From the NCBI GenBank assembly GCA_046732015.1, contig JBKPMF010000193.1, positions 1 to 10,625 on the forward strand: 10,625 bases of DNA, in the 5' to 3' direction. The DNA is from JAOUEA01 sp046732015. Its GTDB lineage: Bacteria > Actinomycetota > UBA4738 > HRBIN12. Below the pieces are notes generated by a model. It saw nothing but the letters and a program-made list of their open reading frames with translations, was not told the DNA's origin and did no database searches. Below, piece after piece: positions 1-9,451 of the stretch; position 1 is the stretch's first letter, and each line of letters opens with the position of its first letter. The position numbers and the translations under genes were made by a program.

Positions 1-1
1 G

Positions 2-79
2 TTGAAGGGTGACTACCAGTACAAGTACCGGTTCGGGGCTTCCCCGCGCGCGATCAAACGGCTGATCGTCCCGCGTTGA
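2..79 (+). CDS. C-terminal end of an upstream gene, possibly a CelD/BcsL-like GNAT acetyltransferase (partial)
   Basis: Frame 2 is open from the left edge to a TGA at 77-79, giving 25 residues with a basic, aromatic end (GDYQYKYRFGASPRAIKRL is the central part). The amino acid usage looks coding and the stop lies 9 bases before the stop of the converging anti-sigma gene, which is the normal spacing for convergent neighbours. The G-D-x-x-Y-K-x-R-F-G pattern recalls the C-terminus of CelD/BcsL-type GNAT acetyltransferases (FemAB-like fold), but this is memory of a short motif and not a domain match. The start and catalytic part lie outside the window, so function is a guess. Confidence 0.4.
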   Translation: MKGDYQYKYRFGASPRAIKRLIVPR

Positions 80-91
80 CGGCCGACGTCA
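77..91. repeat. Short inverted repeat spanning two convergent stop codons
   Basis: TGACG (77-81) and CGTCA (87-91) form a 5-bp stem around a 5-base loop. One arm carries the TGA stop of the plus-strand gene and the other carries the stop of the minus-strand anti-sigma gene. There is no T-tract on either side, so a terminator role is weak. Confidence 0.25.
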
Positions 92-808
92 CAGCTCACC
101 GATCTCGCCGGCAGCAAGGGGTTGGCCGTCGGGACCGGTGAGCGTGACGCGATCGAACGACGCGAGGTCGACCGACGTGACGAGCCAACCGGCGCCGTCG
201 CCGTCGCGATCGATCTCCACGGGCCAGGTGTCGATCGTGGATCCGTCGGGGGCATGGAGCGTCGCGACCGCCGGACCGGTGACTCCTGACGTACGCACGA
301 ACACCACGACCCAAGATTGATCGACGCTGGAGTCGTAGATCACGACGCTGCCTTCCACGGGGTTGGCACCCGCCGCGTGGAGCTCGCCCGCACGGAACTC
401 CTCACCGCCGAGGATGTGCAGGAGTTGGTCGTAGCTCCGTGCACTGTCGGCAACCGACGCTGCCCTGCTCGCGTGGAACAGGCCGAACCCCACCGACATG
501 ACCACGATCGCCACCGCGGCCGCGACAGCCAGCCAGGACAAGGTCCGACGGCGGGTGGGCTCTGGCGTCTCCTCCGCACGCCACTCCTCGTCGAGGACGG
601 CGAAGACACGGTCGTGGAGTTCTTCGGGCGGCGGCTGGTCGTGCACGGCGCGCGCGAACGACGCCATGCCCTCGCCCAGCGCCGACATCTCGGCCCGGCA
701 TCCCGCGCATCCACGCAGATGACGGCGGACCGTCGCGTCGTCCTGCTCGTTCAGGGTGCCGAGGACGTGCTCGGGGAGACGCTCGCGGACGTGCTCACAC
801 GTCGTCAT
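89..808 (-). CDS. Membrane anti-sigma factor, RskA-like with zinc-finger (ZAS) N-terminus
   Basis: This 239-residue protein should hold the partner ECF sigma factor inactive at the membrane. Residues 1-40 contain the anti-sigma zinc-finger pattern H30-x3-C34-x2-C37 (C4 and H6 lie further upstream). A basic stretch (R86-R88) precedes one hydrophobic segment at about 90-111, so the N-terminus is cytoplasmic and residues 112-239 are outside. The outer part resembles the RskA C-terminal domain (anti-sigma-K factor family), which in relatives senses a signal and is removed by regulated proteolysis; that mode of release is family knowledge. The ATG (806-808) overlaps the sigma stop as ATGA and has GGAAGG at 815-820, so the two are translationally coupled. 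The exact signal cannot be read from sequence. Confidence 0.88.
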   Translation of the reverse strand: MTTCEHVRERLPEHVLGTLNEQDDATVRRHLRGCAGCRAEMSALGEGMASFARAVHDQPPPEELHDRVFAVLDEEWRAEETPEPTRRRTLSWLAVAAAVAIVVMSVGFGLFHASRAASVADSARSYDQLLHILGGEEFRAGELHAAGANPVEGSVVIYDSSVDQSWVVVFVRTSGVTGPAVATLHAPDGSTIDTWPVEIDRDGDGAGWLVTSVDLASFDRVTLTGPDGQPLAAGEIGEL

Positions 809-1371
809 GGGGCACCTTCCGCCATCGACTCCCGCAGCCTGAGCAGCGCGGTGCGGATCCGCGTCTTGGCGGTACCGACGGGGATCCCTTCCAGCTCGGC
901 GACCTCGGTGCTGGTCTTGCCGCCGAAGTAGGCCAGTTCCAAGGCGGCGCGCTGCTCGCCCGAGAGCTGCTCCATGGCGCGGCGTGCCCTCGCCACCATG
1001 TCGCCGGTCTCGGCGATCTCCTCGGGGCCGGCGCTCGGGTCGGCCTCACGAGGCCGTCCGGTGGCCTCGAGTGAACGCACCTCCAGGACCCGTCGCCGCA
1101 GCGAGTCGATGGCGGTGGACCTGGCGACCAGCAGCACCCAGGTCTCGAGCTTGCCTCGGGTGGTGTCGTACCGATCGGCGTTGCGCCACAGCTTGACGAA
1201 GGTGTCCTGGACCAGATCCTGGGCGGCTGCATCGCTACCGAGCATCACGATCCCCAATCCGTAGATCCTGGAGGCGAACCGCGAGTAGAGGGTGTCGGCG
1301 GCGTTCCGGTCGCGCGAAGCGAACGCACGCATCAGGGCGGCGTCGTTGTCGGGCTCGCGGGTGGTCCTCAT
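805..1371 (-). CDS. ECF-type RNA polymerase sigma-70 family sigma factor (SigK-like)
   Basis: This is a 188-residue two-domain sigma factor that directs RNA polymerase to a small regulon. Numbering from the ATG at 1369-1371, region 2 spans about 25-95, with the core-binding helix DLVQDTFVKLW (52-62) and the -10-recognition part ending in AIDSLRRR. Region 4 spans about 131-181 with a helix-turn-helix at 154-173 (STEVAELEGIPVGTAKTRIR) for the -35 element. Sigma region 3 is missing, as expected of ECF factors. It overlaps the anti-sigma gene by four bases. A GTG at 1378-1380 is an alternative start adding three residues; neither start has a clear Shine-Dalgarno, and I prefer the ATG. The intergenic region upstream holds an ECF-like promoter, suggesting autoregulation. 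SigK/SigL-like is the closest assignment I can defend. Confidence 0.9.
   Translation of the reverse strand: MRTTREPDNDAALMRAFASRDRNAADTLYSRFASRIYGLGIVMLGSDAAAQDLVQDTFVKLWRNADRYDTTRGKLETWVLLVARSTAIDSLRRRVLEVRSLEATGRPREADPSAGPEEIAETGDMVARARRAMEQLSGEQRAALELAYFGGKTSTEVAELEGIPVGTAKTRIRTALLRLRESMAEGAP
815..820 (-). promoter_or_regulatory. Ribosome binding site of the anti-sigma gene, inside the sigma gene
   Basis: On the minus strand GGAAGG lies six bases ahead of the anti-sigma ATG and within the last codons of the sigma gene. It supports the ATG at 806-808 and coupled translation of sigma and anti-sigma. Confidence 0.6.
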
Positions 1372-1394
1372 GGTTCGCACGGTACTGCCAGGGA

Positions 1395-1421
1395 GTACGG
1401 ACGAACCAGGGGTGTGGTTCG
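1395..1421 (-). promoter_or_regulatory. Candidate autoregulated ECF sigma promoter
   Basis: Read on the minus strand, CGAACC (1416-1421) is followed by exactly 16 bases (1400-1415) and CGTAC (1395-1399). Group ECF promoters typically carry a GAAC-type -35 and a CGT-type -10 at this spacing, and SigK/SigL-type genes often transcribe themselves. Transcription would start near 1388, just ahead of the sigma gene. This is a match by eye. Confidence 0.45.
1402..1421. repeat. Inverted repeat CGAACCA-N6-TGGTTCG upstream of the sigma gene
   Basis: The perfect 7-bp arms at 1402-1408 and 1415-1421 are separated by 6 bases. The right arm overlaps the candidate -35 element. A third copy of the same heptamer (TGGTTCG on the plus strand) lies at 1371-1377, over the sigma start. 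It could be an operator, or partly a by-product of the promoter sequence. Confidence 0.45.
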
Positions 1422-1447
1422 CTTCCAGCGGGCCGGATCGAGGCGCG

Positions 1448-2278
1448 CTACGGGTAGGCGCGCAGGTTACGAAGCACCAGGTCGGCGACCTCGCGATCGC
1501 CCCCGAGGACCACGGCGCCGCTCAGCAGGGCGTCGTCCGGCTTGAGGCGCTGGCCCGCAACGAGTGCCAGTTGTGGGGCACGTCCCGAGATCGTGGCATC
1601 GGGCTTCTTGCGACCCGCGGGGACCTCACCCGAGCCCAGCCCCCAGTGCCAGGAGCCCTCGCCGGCCCCCTCGACGTCGACCTTCACGGACAGCCCCGAC
1701 AGGTCGTGACCGGCCCGCCCCAGCGACCACGGGAGCATCCGCACCGCGAGATCGATCGTGAGGTAGACCGGCTGGTGCTGGTACTGGGGCCCGAGGCCGT
1801 TCGTGGCGCGCATGTCCTCGCCGTGCAGGAACCATTCGACCACCCGGGTCTGTACGAGGTAGCGAGCCGCGATCGGTCCGGCCACGTAGTCGAACCGTCG
1901 CTCGGCCCAGTCCTCGTCGGACAGGCCGGCGGCGTGCGAGAGGAACGATTCGGCCGCCAGCCCCCACGTGGTGAGGATCTCCCGGGTCTCGGCGCCGGAA
2001 CGTCGGTTCACGGTCCAGGCGTTGAACGCGTCGATGTCGAAGGACGACCCCTCGTGATCGCGGTTGAACTCATCGAGCTCGGTCGCGGGTTCGCCGGCGA
2101 CGAGTTGGGCGGCGAGGGTGTCCCCGGCGGCCAGGTGCGCCATGACGTCGCGGTTCCACCAGCCATCGGCGGCGCTGGGCTGGTCCCACGTGGCGGGCTC
2201 GGCGTACTGGATCATCCGACCCAGGCGCTGACGCTCGGCGTGCGCGACGCCGAGGAGCTGCTCTCGGTCCAGGCTCAC
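1448..2278 (-). CDS. TIGR03083/maleylpyruvate isomerase-type (DinB-like) protein with SCP2-like C-terminus
   Basis: This 276-residue protein belongs to the actinobacterial family related to mycothiol-dependent maleylpyruvate isomerase. Residues about 5-160 form the DinB-like helical domain, with the tryptophan-rich stretch leading to H48 (VMAHLAAGD) and E148-x3-H152 (VVEWFLHGED). This matches the His/Glu/His metal set described for the C. glutamicum isomerase. Residues about 195-275 resemble the small SCP2-like C-terminal domain (GSWHWGLGSG, then the KPDATISG stretch). The GTG start (2276-2278) has GAGGAAGG eight bases upstream. No maleylpyruvate or gentisate pathway genes lie nearby, so the isomerase reaction is doubtful and a mycothiol- or thiol-linked role is only inference. 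It precedes the sigma gene on the same strand with a 76-base gap to the sigma ATG. Confidence 0.8.
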   Translation of the reverse strand: MSLDREQLLGVAHAERQRLGRMIQYAEPATWDQPSAADGWWNRDVMAHLAAGDTLAAQLVAGEPATELDEFNRDHEGSSFDIDAFNAWTVNRRSGAETREILTTWGLAAESFLSHAAGLSDEDWAERRFDYVAGPIAARYLVQTRVVEWFLHGEDMRATNGLGPQYQHQPVYLTIDLAVRMLPWSLGRAGHDLSGLSVKVDVEGAGEGSWHWGLGSGEVPAGRKKPDATISGRAPQLALVAGQRLKPDDALLSGAVVLGGDREVADLVLRNLRAYP

Positions 2279-2286
2279 CGGTGGTT

Positions 2287-2294
2287 CCTTCCTC
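2287..2294 (-). promoter_or_regulatory. Shine-Dalgarno of the TIGR03083-type gene
   Basis: On the minus strand GAGGAAGG is placed eight bases before the GTG at 2276-2278. It is the strongest ribosome binding site in the window and fixes this start. Confidence 0.6.
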
Positions 2295-2333
2295 GTGAGA
2301 CGTCTCGATCGGTTTCGTGGTGCGTCGGCGCGG

Positions 2334-2343
2334 ATTGTACATT
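2334..2343. promoter_or_regulatory. Symmetric -10 element ATTGTACATT serving divergent genes
   Basis: Plus strand: TACATT (2338-2343) lies six bases before the glycerate kinase GTG at 2350, fitting a leaderless transcript. Minus strand: TACAAT (2334-2339) is a near-consensus -10 for the TIGR03083-type gene, giving a leader of about 49 bases that includes its Shine-Dalgarno. The two hexamers overlap by two bases around the palindrome TGTACA. Neither has a good -35. Confidence 0.45.
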
Positions 2344-2349
2344 CGCGGG

Positions 2350-3480
2350 GTGCGCATCCTGGTGGCTCCCGACAAGTTCAAGGGGACGTTGACCGCCCAG
2401 CAGGCCGCCGAAGCCGTGGCATGGGGCTGGTCCCGCGTTCGCCCCGATGACGTGATCGAGGTCATGCCCATGGCCGACGGGGGCGAGGGCACCATGGACG
2501 CGGTGGTGGGCGCGATGGGTGGACAGGTCCGGCCGGCCACCGTGAGCGGCCCGTTGGGCGATCCGGTCGAAGCCTCCTACGGGTTGGTTCGTGACGCGCG
2601 GGGGACGGGCGCGGTCGTCGAGATGGCGTTGGCCTCCGGCCTCGGGCTGCTCGCGGAGGCTCGACGCCTTCCCGGGCGGACGTCGACCCGGGGGACCGGC
2701 GAACTCATGGTCCGGGCGATGGAGGAGGGCGCTTCGCATGTACTGGTGTGCCTGGGCGGGAGCGCCACGAACGACGGCGGGACCGGCATGGCCCGGGCGT
2801 TCGGGTATCGCTTCCTCGATGGCAACGGCGACGAGGTCGCCCCTGGCGGCGCCCCGTTGCTGGATCTGCAGCGGATCGATGCCACTGACTTGCACCCCGG
2901 GCTCGCGGCCCTGTCGGTGACCGGGGCGTGTGACGTGGACAACCCCTTGACCGGCCCCTCGGGCGCGAGCGCCGTGTACGGCCCCCAGAAGGGTGCCTCG
3001 CCCGAGGAGGTCCTTCTCCTCGATCGAGCGCTGGGCCATCTCGCGGCCGTGGTGCACCGTGATCTCGGGATCGCGCTCCACGAGCAACCAGGCGCCGGCG
3101 CCGCCGGCGGGCTGGGATTCGGTCTCCTGGCTTTCTGCGGCGCGCGGCTGCGGCCGGGGATCGACGTGGTGATGGATGCCGTGGGGCTGGCTCCCAGGAT
3201 CGCCCGATCCGATCTGGTGATCACCGGGGAAGGCTCGCTCGACGCCCAGTCCCTGCACGGCAAGACCCCGGCGGGGGTCCTGTCCGCCTGCGAGCTCGCG
3301 GGTGTTCCCGCCGTCATCGTGTGCGGTCGCGCCGAGATCGCGCCGGACGGTGTGGTGGTCGCCTCACTGAGCGAACGTGTGGGCCCCGAAGCGGCGCTCG
3401 AGGACGCGCGGAGTTCGTTGCTCCTGGTGGCGGAGGAACTGGCGGCTCGGGCCGACGAGTTGGTGGGAGCGAGACGATGA
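2350..3480 (+). CDS. glxK: Glycerate kinase (GlxK/GarK family)
   Basis: This enzyme phosphorylates D-glycerate with ATP, feeding glycerate from glyoxylate, sugar-acid or serine metabolism into lower glycolysis; family members of this class usually make 2-phosphoglycerate. With the GTG start at 2350 it has 376 residues, the normal length. Visible family motifs in order are VAPDKFKGTLTA (residues 5-16), ADGGEG (42-47), GGSATNDGG (136-144), CDVDNPLTGPSGAS (194-207), GAGAAGGLG (248-256) and TGEGSLDAQSLHGKTP (292-307). An in-frame GTG at 2317 would add 11 residues unlike the family, so I reject it. The chosen start has no Shine-Dalgarno but is six bases after TACATT. It overlaps the next gene by ATGA. 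Whether the product is 2- or 3-phosphoglycerate cannot be decided here, so the symbol is by family only. Confidence 0.92.
   Translation: MRILVAPDKFKGTLTAQQAAEAVAWGWSRVRPDDVIEVMPMADGGEGTMDAVVGAMGGQVRPATVSGPLGDPVEASYGLVRDARGTGAVVEMALASGLGLLAEARRLPGRTSTRGTGELMVRAMEEGASHVLVCLGGSATNDGGTGMARAFGYRFLDGNGDEVAPGGAPLLDLQRIDATDLHPGLAALSVTGACDVDNPLTGPSGASAVYGPQKGASPEEVLLLDRALGHLAAVVHRDLGIALHEQPGAGAAGGLGFGLLAFCGARLRPGIDVVMDAVGLAPRIARSDLVITGEGSLDAQSLHGKTPAGVLSACELAGVPAVIVCGRAEIAPDGVVVASLSERVGPEAALEDARSSLLLVAEELAARADELVGARR
3465..3469 (+). promoter_or_regulatory. Ribosome binding site of the YbaK-like gene
   Basis: GGGAG sits seven bases before the ATG at 3477-3479, inside the end of the glycerate kinase gene. 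It supports the ATG start rather than the longer in-frame openings upstream. Confidence 0.5.
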
Positions 3481-3965
3481 GTGGAGCGATCGACCGGTTC
3501 ACCCGGGCCGCCCATGCGGCCGGATTGACGCCCGATGTCCGGCGGTTCCCCGAGGGGACGAAGACGGCGCAGGACGCCGCCTCGGCGATCGGTGTCCAGG
3601 TGGGCCAGATCGTGAAGTCGCTGATCTTCATGGGCGAGGACCCACGAGGCGACCGGCCCGTGCTTGCCCTCACCTCCGGGGCCAACCGGGTCGACGAAGC
3701 CGTGCTGGCGGGTCTCGTGGGGGTCGAGCGGCTCCGACGAGCCACGCCCGAGGAGGCGCGATCGGCCACAGGGTTCGCTGTGGGCGGTACGCCACCGTTC
3801 GGTCATCCGGGGCCGTTGACGGCGTTCTGCGACGGAGACCTGCTCGGCTACGATGAGATCTGGGCCGCTGCCGGCACGCCCGACGCCGTGTTCGCCTTGA
3901 CCCCCGCTGAACTCCTGCGGGTGAGCGGAGCTGAAGTTGCCCGATTCCGCGCCGATGTCTCGTAG
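3477..3965 (+). CDS. YbaK/EbsC-type aminoacyl-tRNA deacylase-like protein
   Basis: This is a 162-residue single-domain protein of the YbaK/aminoacyl-tRNA-synthetase-associated family. Such proteins remove wrongly attached amino acids from tRNA in trans, for example Cys from tRNA-Pro. The features are K47 in the conserved QIVKSLIF strand, the LALTSGANRVD segment (64-73), the glycine/proline loop GGTPPFGH (103-110) typical of the active-site rim, and the closing LTPAELLRVSGAEVARF helix. The start is set by the ATGA overlap with glycerate kinase. Its amino acid substrate cannot be told from sequence. Its stop codon is also the first half of a possible -10 hexamer for the Fe-S carrier gene downstream. 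The link to its operon partner is probably co-expression only. Confidence 0.85.
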   Translation: MSGAIDRFTRAAHAAGLTPDVRRFPEGTKTAQDAASAIGVQVGQIVKSLIFMGEDPRGDRPVLALTSGANRVDEAVLAGLVGVERLRRATPEEARSATGFAVGGTPPFGHPGPLTAFCDGDLLGYDEIWAAAGTPDAVFALTPAELLRVSGAEVARFRADVS

Positions 3966-3968
3966 ACT
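3963..3968 (+). promoter_or_regulatory. Possible -10 element of the erpA-like gene
   Basis: TAGACT fits TANNNT and begins with the stop codon of the preceding gene. TTGCCC at 3937-3942 could be a -35, but the 20-base spacing is long. Transcription from here would give a leader of about 35 bases. The gene may equally be read through from upstream. Confidence 0.3.
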
Positions 3969-3980
3969 GGGGGGCAGGAA

Positions 3981-4000
3981 GAACCGCGAACCGCGAACCG
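3981..4000 (+). repeat. Tandem heptamer GAACCGC, almost three units
   Basis: GAACCGC occurs at 3981-3987 and 3988-3994, followed by GAACCG at 3995-4000, directly before the Shine-Dalgarno of the Fe-S carrier gene. It lies between a possible promoter and the start codon. Confidence 0.7.
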
Positions 4001-4008
4001 GAGGACGC

Positions 4009-4329
4009 ATGATCACGCTGACCGAGAACGCTGCCGGCAAGGTCAAGGAGCTCTTGGCCGAGGAAGGCCGCAACGACATCGCCCTGCGCGTCGCCGTGCA
4101 GCCCGGTGGATGCTCGGGCCTTCGCTACGCGATGTACCTGGACGACCAGGTCTCCGAGAAGGACCAGGCCGAGGAGCAGTTCGGCGTGCGGCTCGTGATG
4201 GACAAGATGAGCGTGCCCTACCTCTCGCAGGCCACGATCGACTTCGTCGACACGCTGGAGCAATCAGGCTTCACGATCGACAACCCGGCCGCCTCCGGTG
4301 GCTGCGCCTGCGGCAACAGCTTCCACTGA
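4009..4329 (+). CDS. erpA: A-type iron-sulfur cluster carrier (ErpA/IscA family)
   Basis: This 106-residue protein receives Fe-S clusters from the assembly machinery and passes them to apo-enzymes in the cytoplasm. The three ligand cysteines of the family are present: C35 in PGGCSGL and C99 and C101 in the terminal GGCACG. Length and the SVPYLSQATIDFVD segment (68-81) are typical. The ATG at 4009 is preceded by GGAGGA (4000-4005), so a longer in-frame opening from 3937 is not needed. It follows the YbaK-like gene by 43 bases and is probably the last gene of that run. ErpA, IscA and SufA are hard to separate by sequence alone. With no suf or isc genes here, ErpA is the usual name for a solitary actinobacterial copy. 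Confidence 0.9.
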   Translation: MITLTENAAGKVKELLAEEGRNDIALRVAVQPGGCSGLRYAMYLDDQVSEKDQAEEQFGVRLVMDKMSVPYLSQATIDFVDTLEQSGFTIDNPAASGGCACGNSFH

Positions 4330-4334
4330 TCCTG

Positions 4335-4364
4335 GCACTGACCCCTCTCGCGCTGACCCCTGAC
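4335..4364. repeat. Imperfect tandem duplication of 15 bases
   Basis: Two adjacent 15-base units (4335-4349 and 4350-4364) agree at 12 of 15 positions and share the core CTGACCCCT. They fill most of the 43-base gap between the convergent Fe-S carrier and aminotransferase genes. No hairpin terminator is visible. Confidence 0.5.
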
Positions 4365-4372
4365 GGGATCGC

Positions 4373-5629
4373 TTAGCTCGCGGCGACGGCGTCCAGTCCG
4401 GCCCGGAACGCCTCGGCCATCTCGGTGATGCCCTCGTCGTCGATGACGAGCGGCGGCGACACGGCCAGTGCCCCGCCCACCAGGGGCCGGATCAGCATCC
4501 CCGCTTCACGGCACCCGACGCCCACCTTCGCAGGAAGCGAGGCGTCCGCGGTCACCAGGTCCTGACGGAGGTTGACGGCCGCGAGCACACCCACGCCGCC
4601 TCGCACCTCCTCGACGAGGTCGTGGTCGGCGAGCGGTGCGAGCGCGTCGAACAACGCCGACTCCAGCTTGAGGGCGCGGCCGCAGAGGTCCTCGCGTTCC
4701 GTGATGTCCAGGTTGGCGAGCGCGGCCGCCGCCACGGAGGCGTGCCCGCTGTAGGTGTAGCCGTGACGCCAGAGACCGGCGCCGGGCGCGAAGAACGGCT
4801 CGGCCACGGTCGGCGAGGCGATCACCGCCCCCATCGGCAGGTAGCCACTGGTGATGCCTTTGGCGCACGTGATGATGTCAGGGTCGAGGCCGAAGCGGTT
4901 CGAGGCGAACCAGTCGCCGGTGCGCCCGAACCCGGTGATGACCTCGTCGGCGATGAACAGCACGTCCATCTCGCGGCACACCTCGCGCGCCGCCTGGAGG
5001 TAGCCAGGCGGGGGAGGGAAGACGCCGCCAGCGCCGATCACCGGTTCGCAGAAGAACGCCGCCACCCGCTCCGGGTCGTCACGCTCGATCGCCGCGCGGA
5101 GGGCCTCGGCGTCGTTCCACGGCACCTCGGTGACGTCCTCGATCAGCTCCCCGTGCCCGGCGGCGTTCGCAGGGATACCGGCCAGGGAGGTCCCCGCGGT
5201 GTGCATGCCGTGGTAGGCCTTCTCGCGACGGATCAGGATCGCGCGTTGCGGCTCCTCGCGGAGCTGCCAGTAGCGCCGTGCCATCTTCGTGGCGGTGTCG
5301 ATCGAGTCGGAACCACCGCTGGTGAGGAACACCTTCGAACCCGCCACCGGGGCCATGTGCGCCACCCGCGTGGCGAGGGCCTCGGCCGGCGGATTCGTGA
5401 GGTCGCCGAACGTCGAGTAGGCGGGAAGCTCGCGCATCTGGCGGGCGGCCGCCTCGGCGATCTCGTCCCGGCCCCAGCCGACGTTGCAGTACCAGAGCGA
5501 CGCCGTGGCATCGAGGTAGCGCCGCCCGCTGTCGTCGAAGACGTAGGCGCCCTCGCCGCGCACGAGCGAGAGCGAGCCGCGCTCCTCGACCTGCGCCATG
5601 TCCGCGAACGGATGCCAGAAGTCGGTCAT
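4373..5629 (-). CDS. Class III PLP-dependent aminotransferase (omega-aminotransferase type)
   Basis: This 418-residue fold-type I enzyme moves an amino group, usually from an omega-amine or beta-amino acid, to pyruvate or another keto acid. From the ATG at 5627-5629, the PLP phosphate loop is SGGS (104-107), Y139-H140-G141 stacks near the ring, D228 in FIADEVITGFGRTG contacts the pyridine nitrogen, and K257 in TCAKGITSGY is the Schiff-base lysine. The SLWYCNVGWGR stretch near the N-terminus is typical of amine:pyruvate and similar aminotransferases. A GTG directly before the ATG would add one residue. I prefer the ATG because TAGCCT lies exactly six bases upstream and there is no Shine-Dalgarno. 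The substrate is not evident: taurine, putrescine, beta-alanine or GABA are all possible. Confidence 0.88.
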   Translation of the reverse strand: MTDFWHPFADMAQVEERGSLSLVRGEGAYVFDDSGRRYLDATASLWYCNVGWGRDEIAEAAARQMRELPAYSTFGDLTNPPAEALATRVAHMAPVAGSKVFLTSGGSDSIDTATKMARRYWQLREEPQRAILIRREKAYHGMHTAGTSLAGIPANAAGHGELIEDVTEVPWNDAEALRAAIERDDPERVAAFFCEPVIGAGGVFPPPPGYLQAAREVCREMDVLFIADEVITGFGRTGDWFASNRFGLDPDIITCAKGITSGYLPMGAVIASPTVAEPFFAPGAGLWRHGYTYSGHASVAAAALANLDITEREDLCGRALKLESALFDALAPLADHDLVEEVRGGVGVLAAVNLRQDLVTADASLPAKVGVGCREAGMLIRPLVGGALAVSPPLVIDDEGITEMAEAFRAGLDAVAAS

Positions 5630-5635
5630 CACCCG

Positions 5636-5641
5636 AGGCTA
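5636..5641 (-). promoter_or_regulatory. Possible leaderless -10 element of the aminotransferase gene
   Basis: TAGCCT on the minus strand ends six bases before the ATG at 5627-5629, so transcription would begin at the start codon. No good -35 is seen. Confidence 0.35.
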
Positions 5642-5723
5642 GCAGCGGGGTGTGGGGATCCCGTTCGCCTGCCGGGCCAAGCGGAGCGGTCGCCTCACGC
5701 CGGGCGGGCGGAGTCGAGCACGC

Positions 5724-9362
<3,639 letters not shown>

Positions 9363-9368
9363 GGGTCC

Positions 9369-9374
9369 ACCCTA
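9369..9374 (-). promoter_or_regulatory. Possible leaderless -10 element of metH
   Basis: TAGGGT on the minus strand is separated by exactly six bases from the metH ATG (9360-9362), which would place transcription start on the A of ATG. No clear -35 is visible at 17-19 bases. Confidence 0.35.
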
Positions 9375-9414
9375 GCGGCCGTTCGAAGGGTGCGACCAGC
9401 GAAGACACCTGCGG

Positions 9415-9445
9415 TTGGCACCCGAAAGGCGGGGCAAGGTAGGCT
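9415..9445 (+). promoter_or_regulatory. Candidate promoter of the cyclic-nucleotide-binding protein gene
   Basis: TTGGCA (9415-9420) and TAGGCT (9440-9445) are separated by 19 bases, and the ATG follows the -10 after six bases. This would again give a leaderless message. The -35 match is the best in the window. Confidence 0.4.
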
Positions 9446-9451
9446 CGCGCA

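Noticed and set aside
2317..2349. Longer N-terminus for glycerate kinase from the GTG at 2317
   Set aside because: The extra 11 residues are unlike the family, which begins at the VRILVAPDKFKG strand; the GTG at 2350 also fits the promoter spacing.
1292..2392. A 366-codon plus-strand frame opposite the TIGR03083-type gene
   Set aside because: Antisense shadow in codon register with a recognised family member; no domain of its own.
3937..4008. Longer N-terminus for the Fe-S carrier from 3937
   Set aside because: It would overlap the YbaK-like gene and add 24 atypical residues; the ATG at 4009 has a Shine-Dalgarno and matches the family's usual start.
2577..4079. A 500-codon minus-strand frame opposite glycerate kinase, YbaK-like and erpA genes
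   Set aside because: Ser/Pro/Arg-rich shadow running across three well-supported plus-strand genes and their boundaries.
5633..5723. A terminator or small gene between metH and the aminotransferase
   Set aside because: I found no convincing stem-loop with a T-tract and no short frame with a start and ribosome binding site; only the possible aminotransferase promoter is supported.
9363..9451. Possible B12, SAM or SAH riboswitch in the metH leader
   Set aside because: Only 89 bases lie between metH and its divergent neighbour, too short for a cobalamin riboswitch, and I could not see the conserved cores of SAM or SAH riboswitches. The -10 placement also suggests almost no leader.
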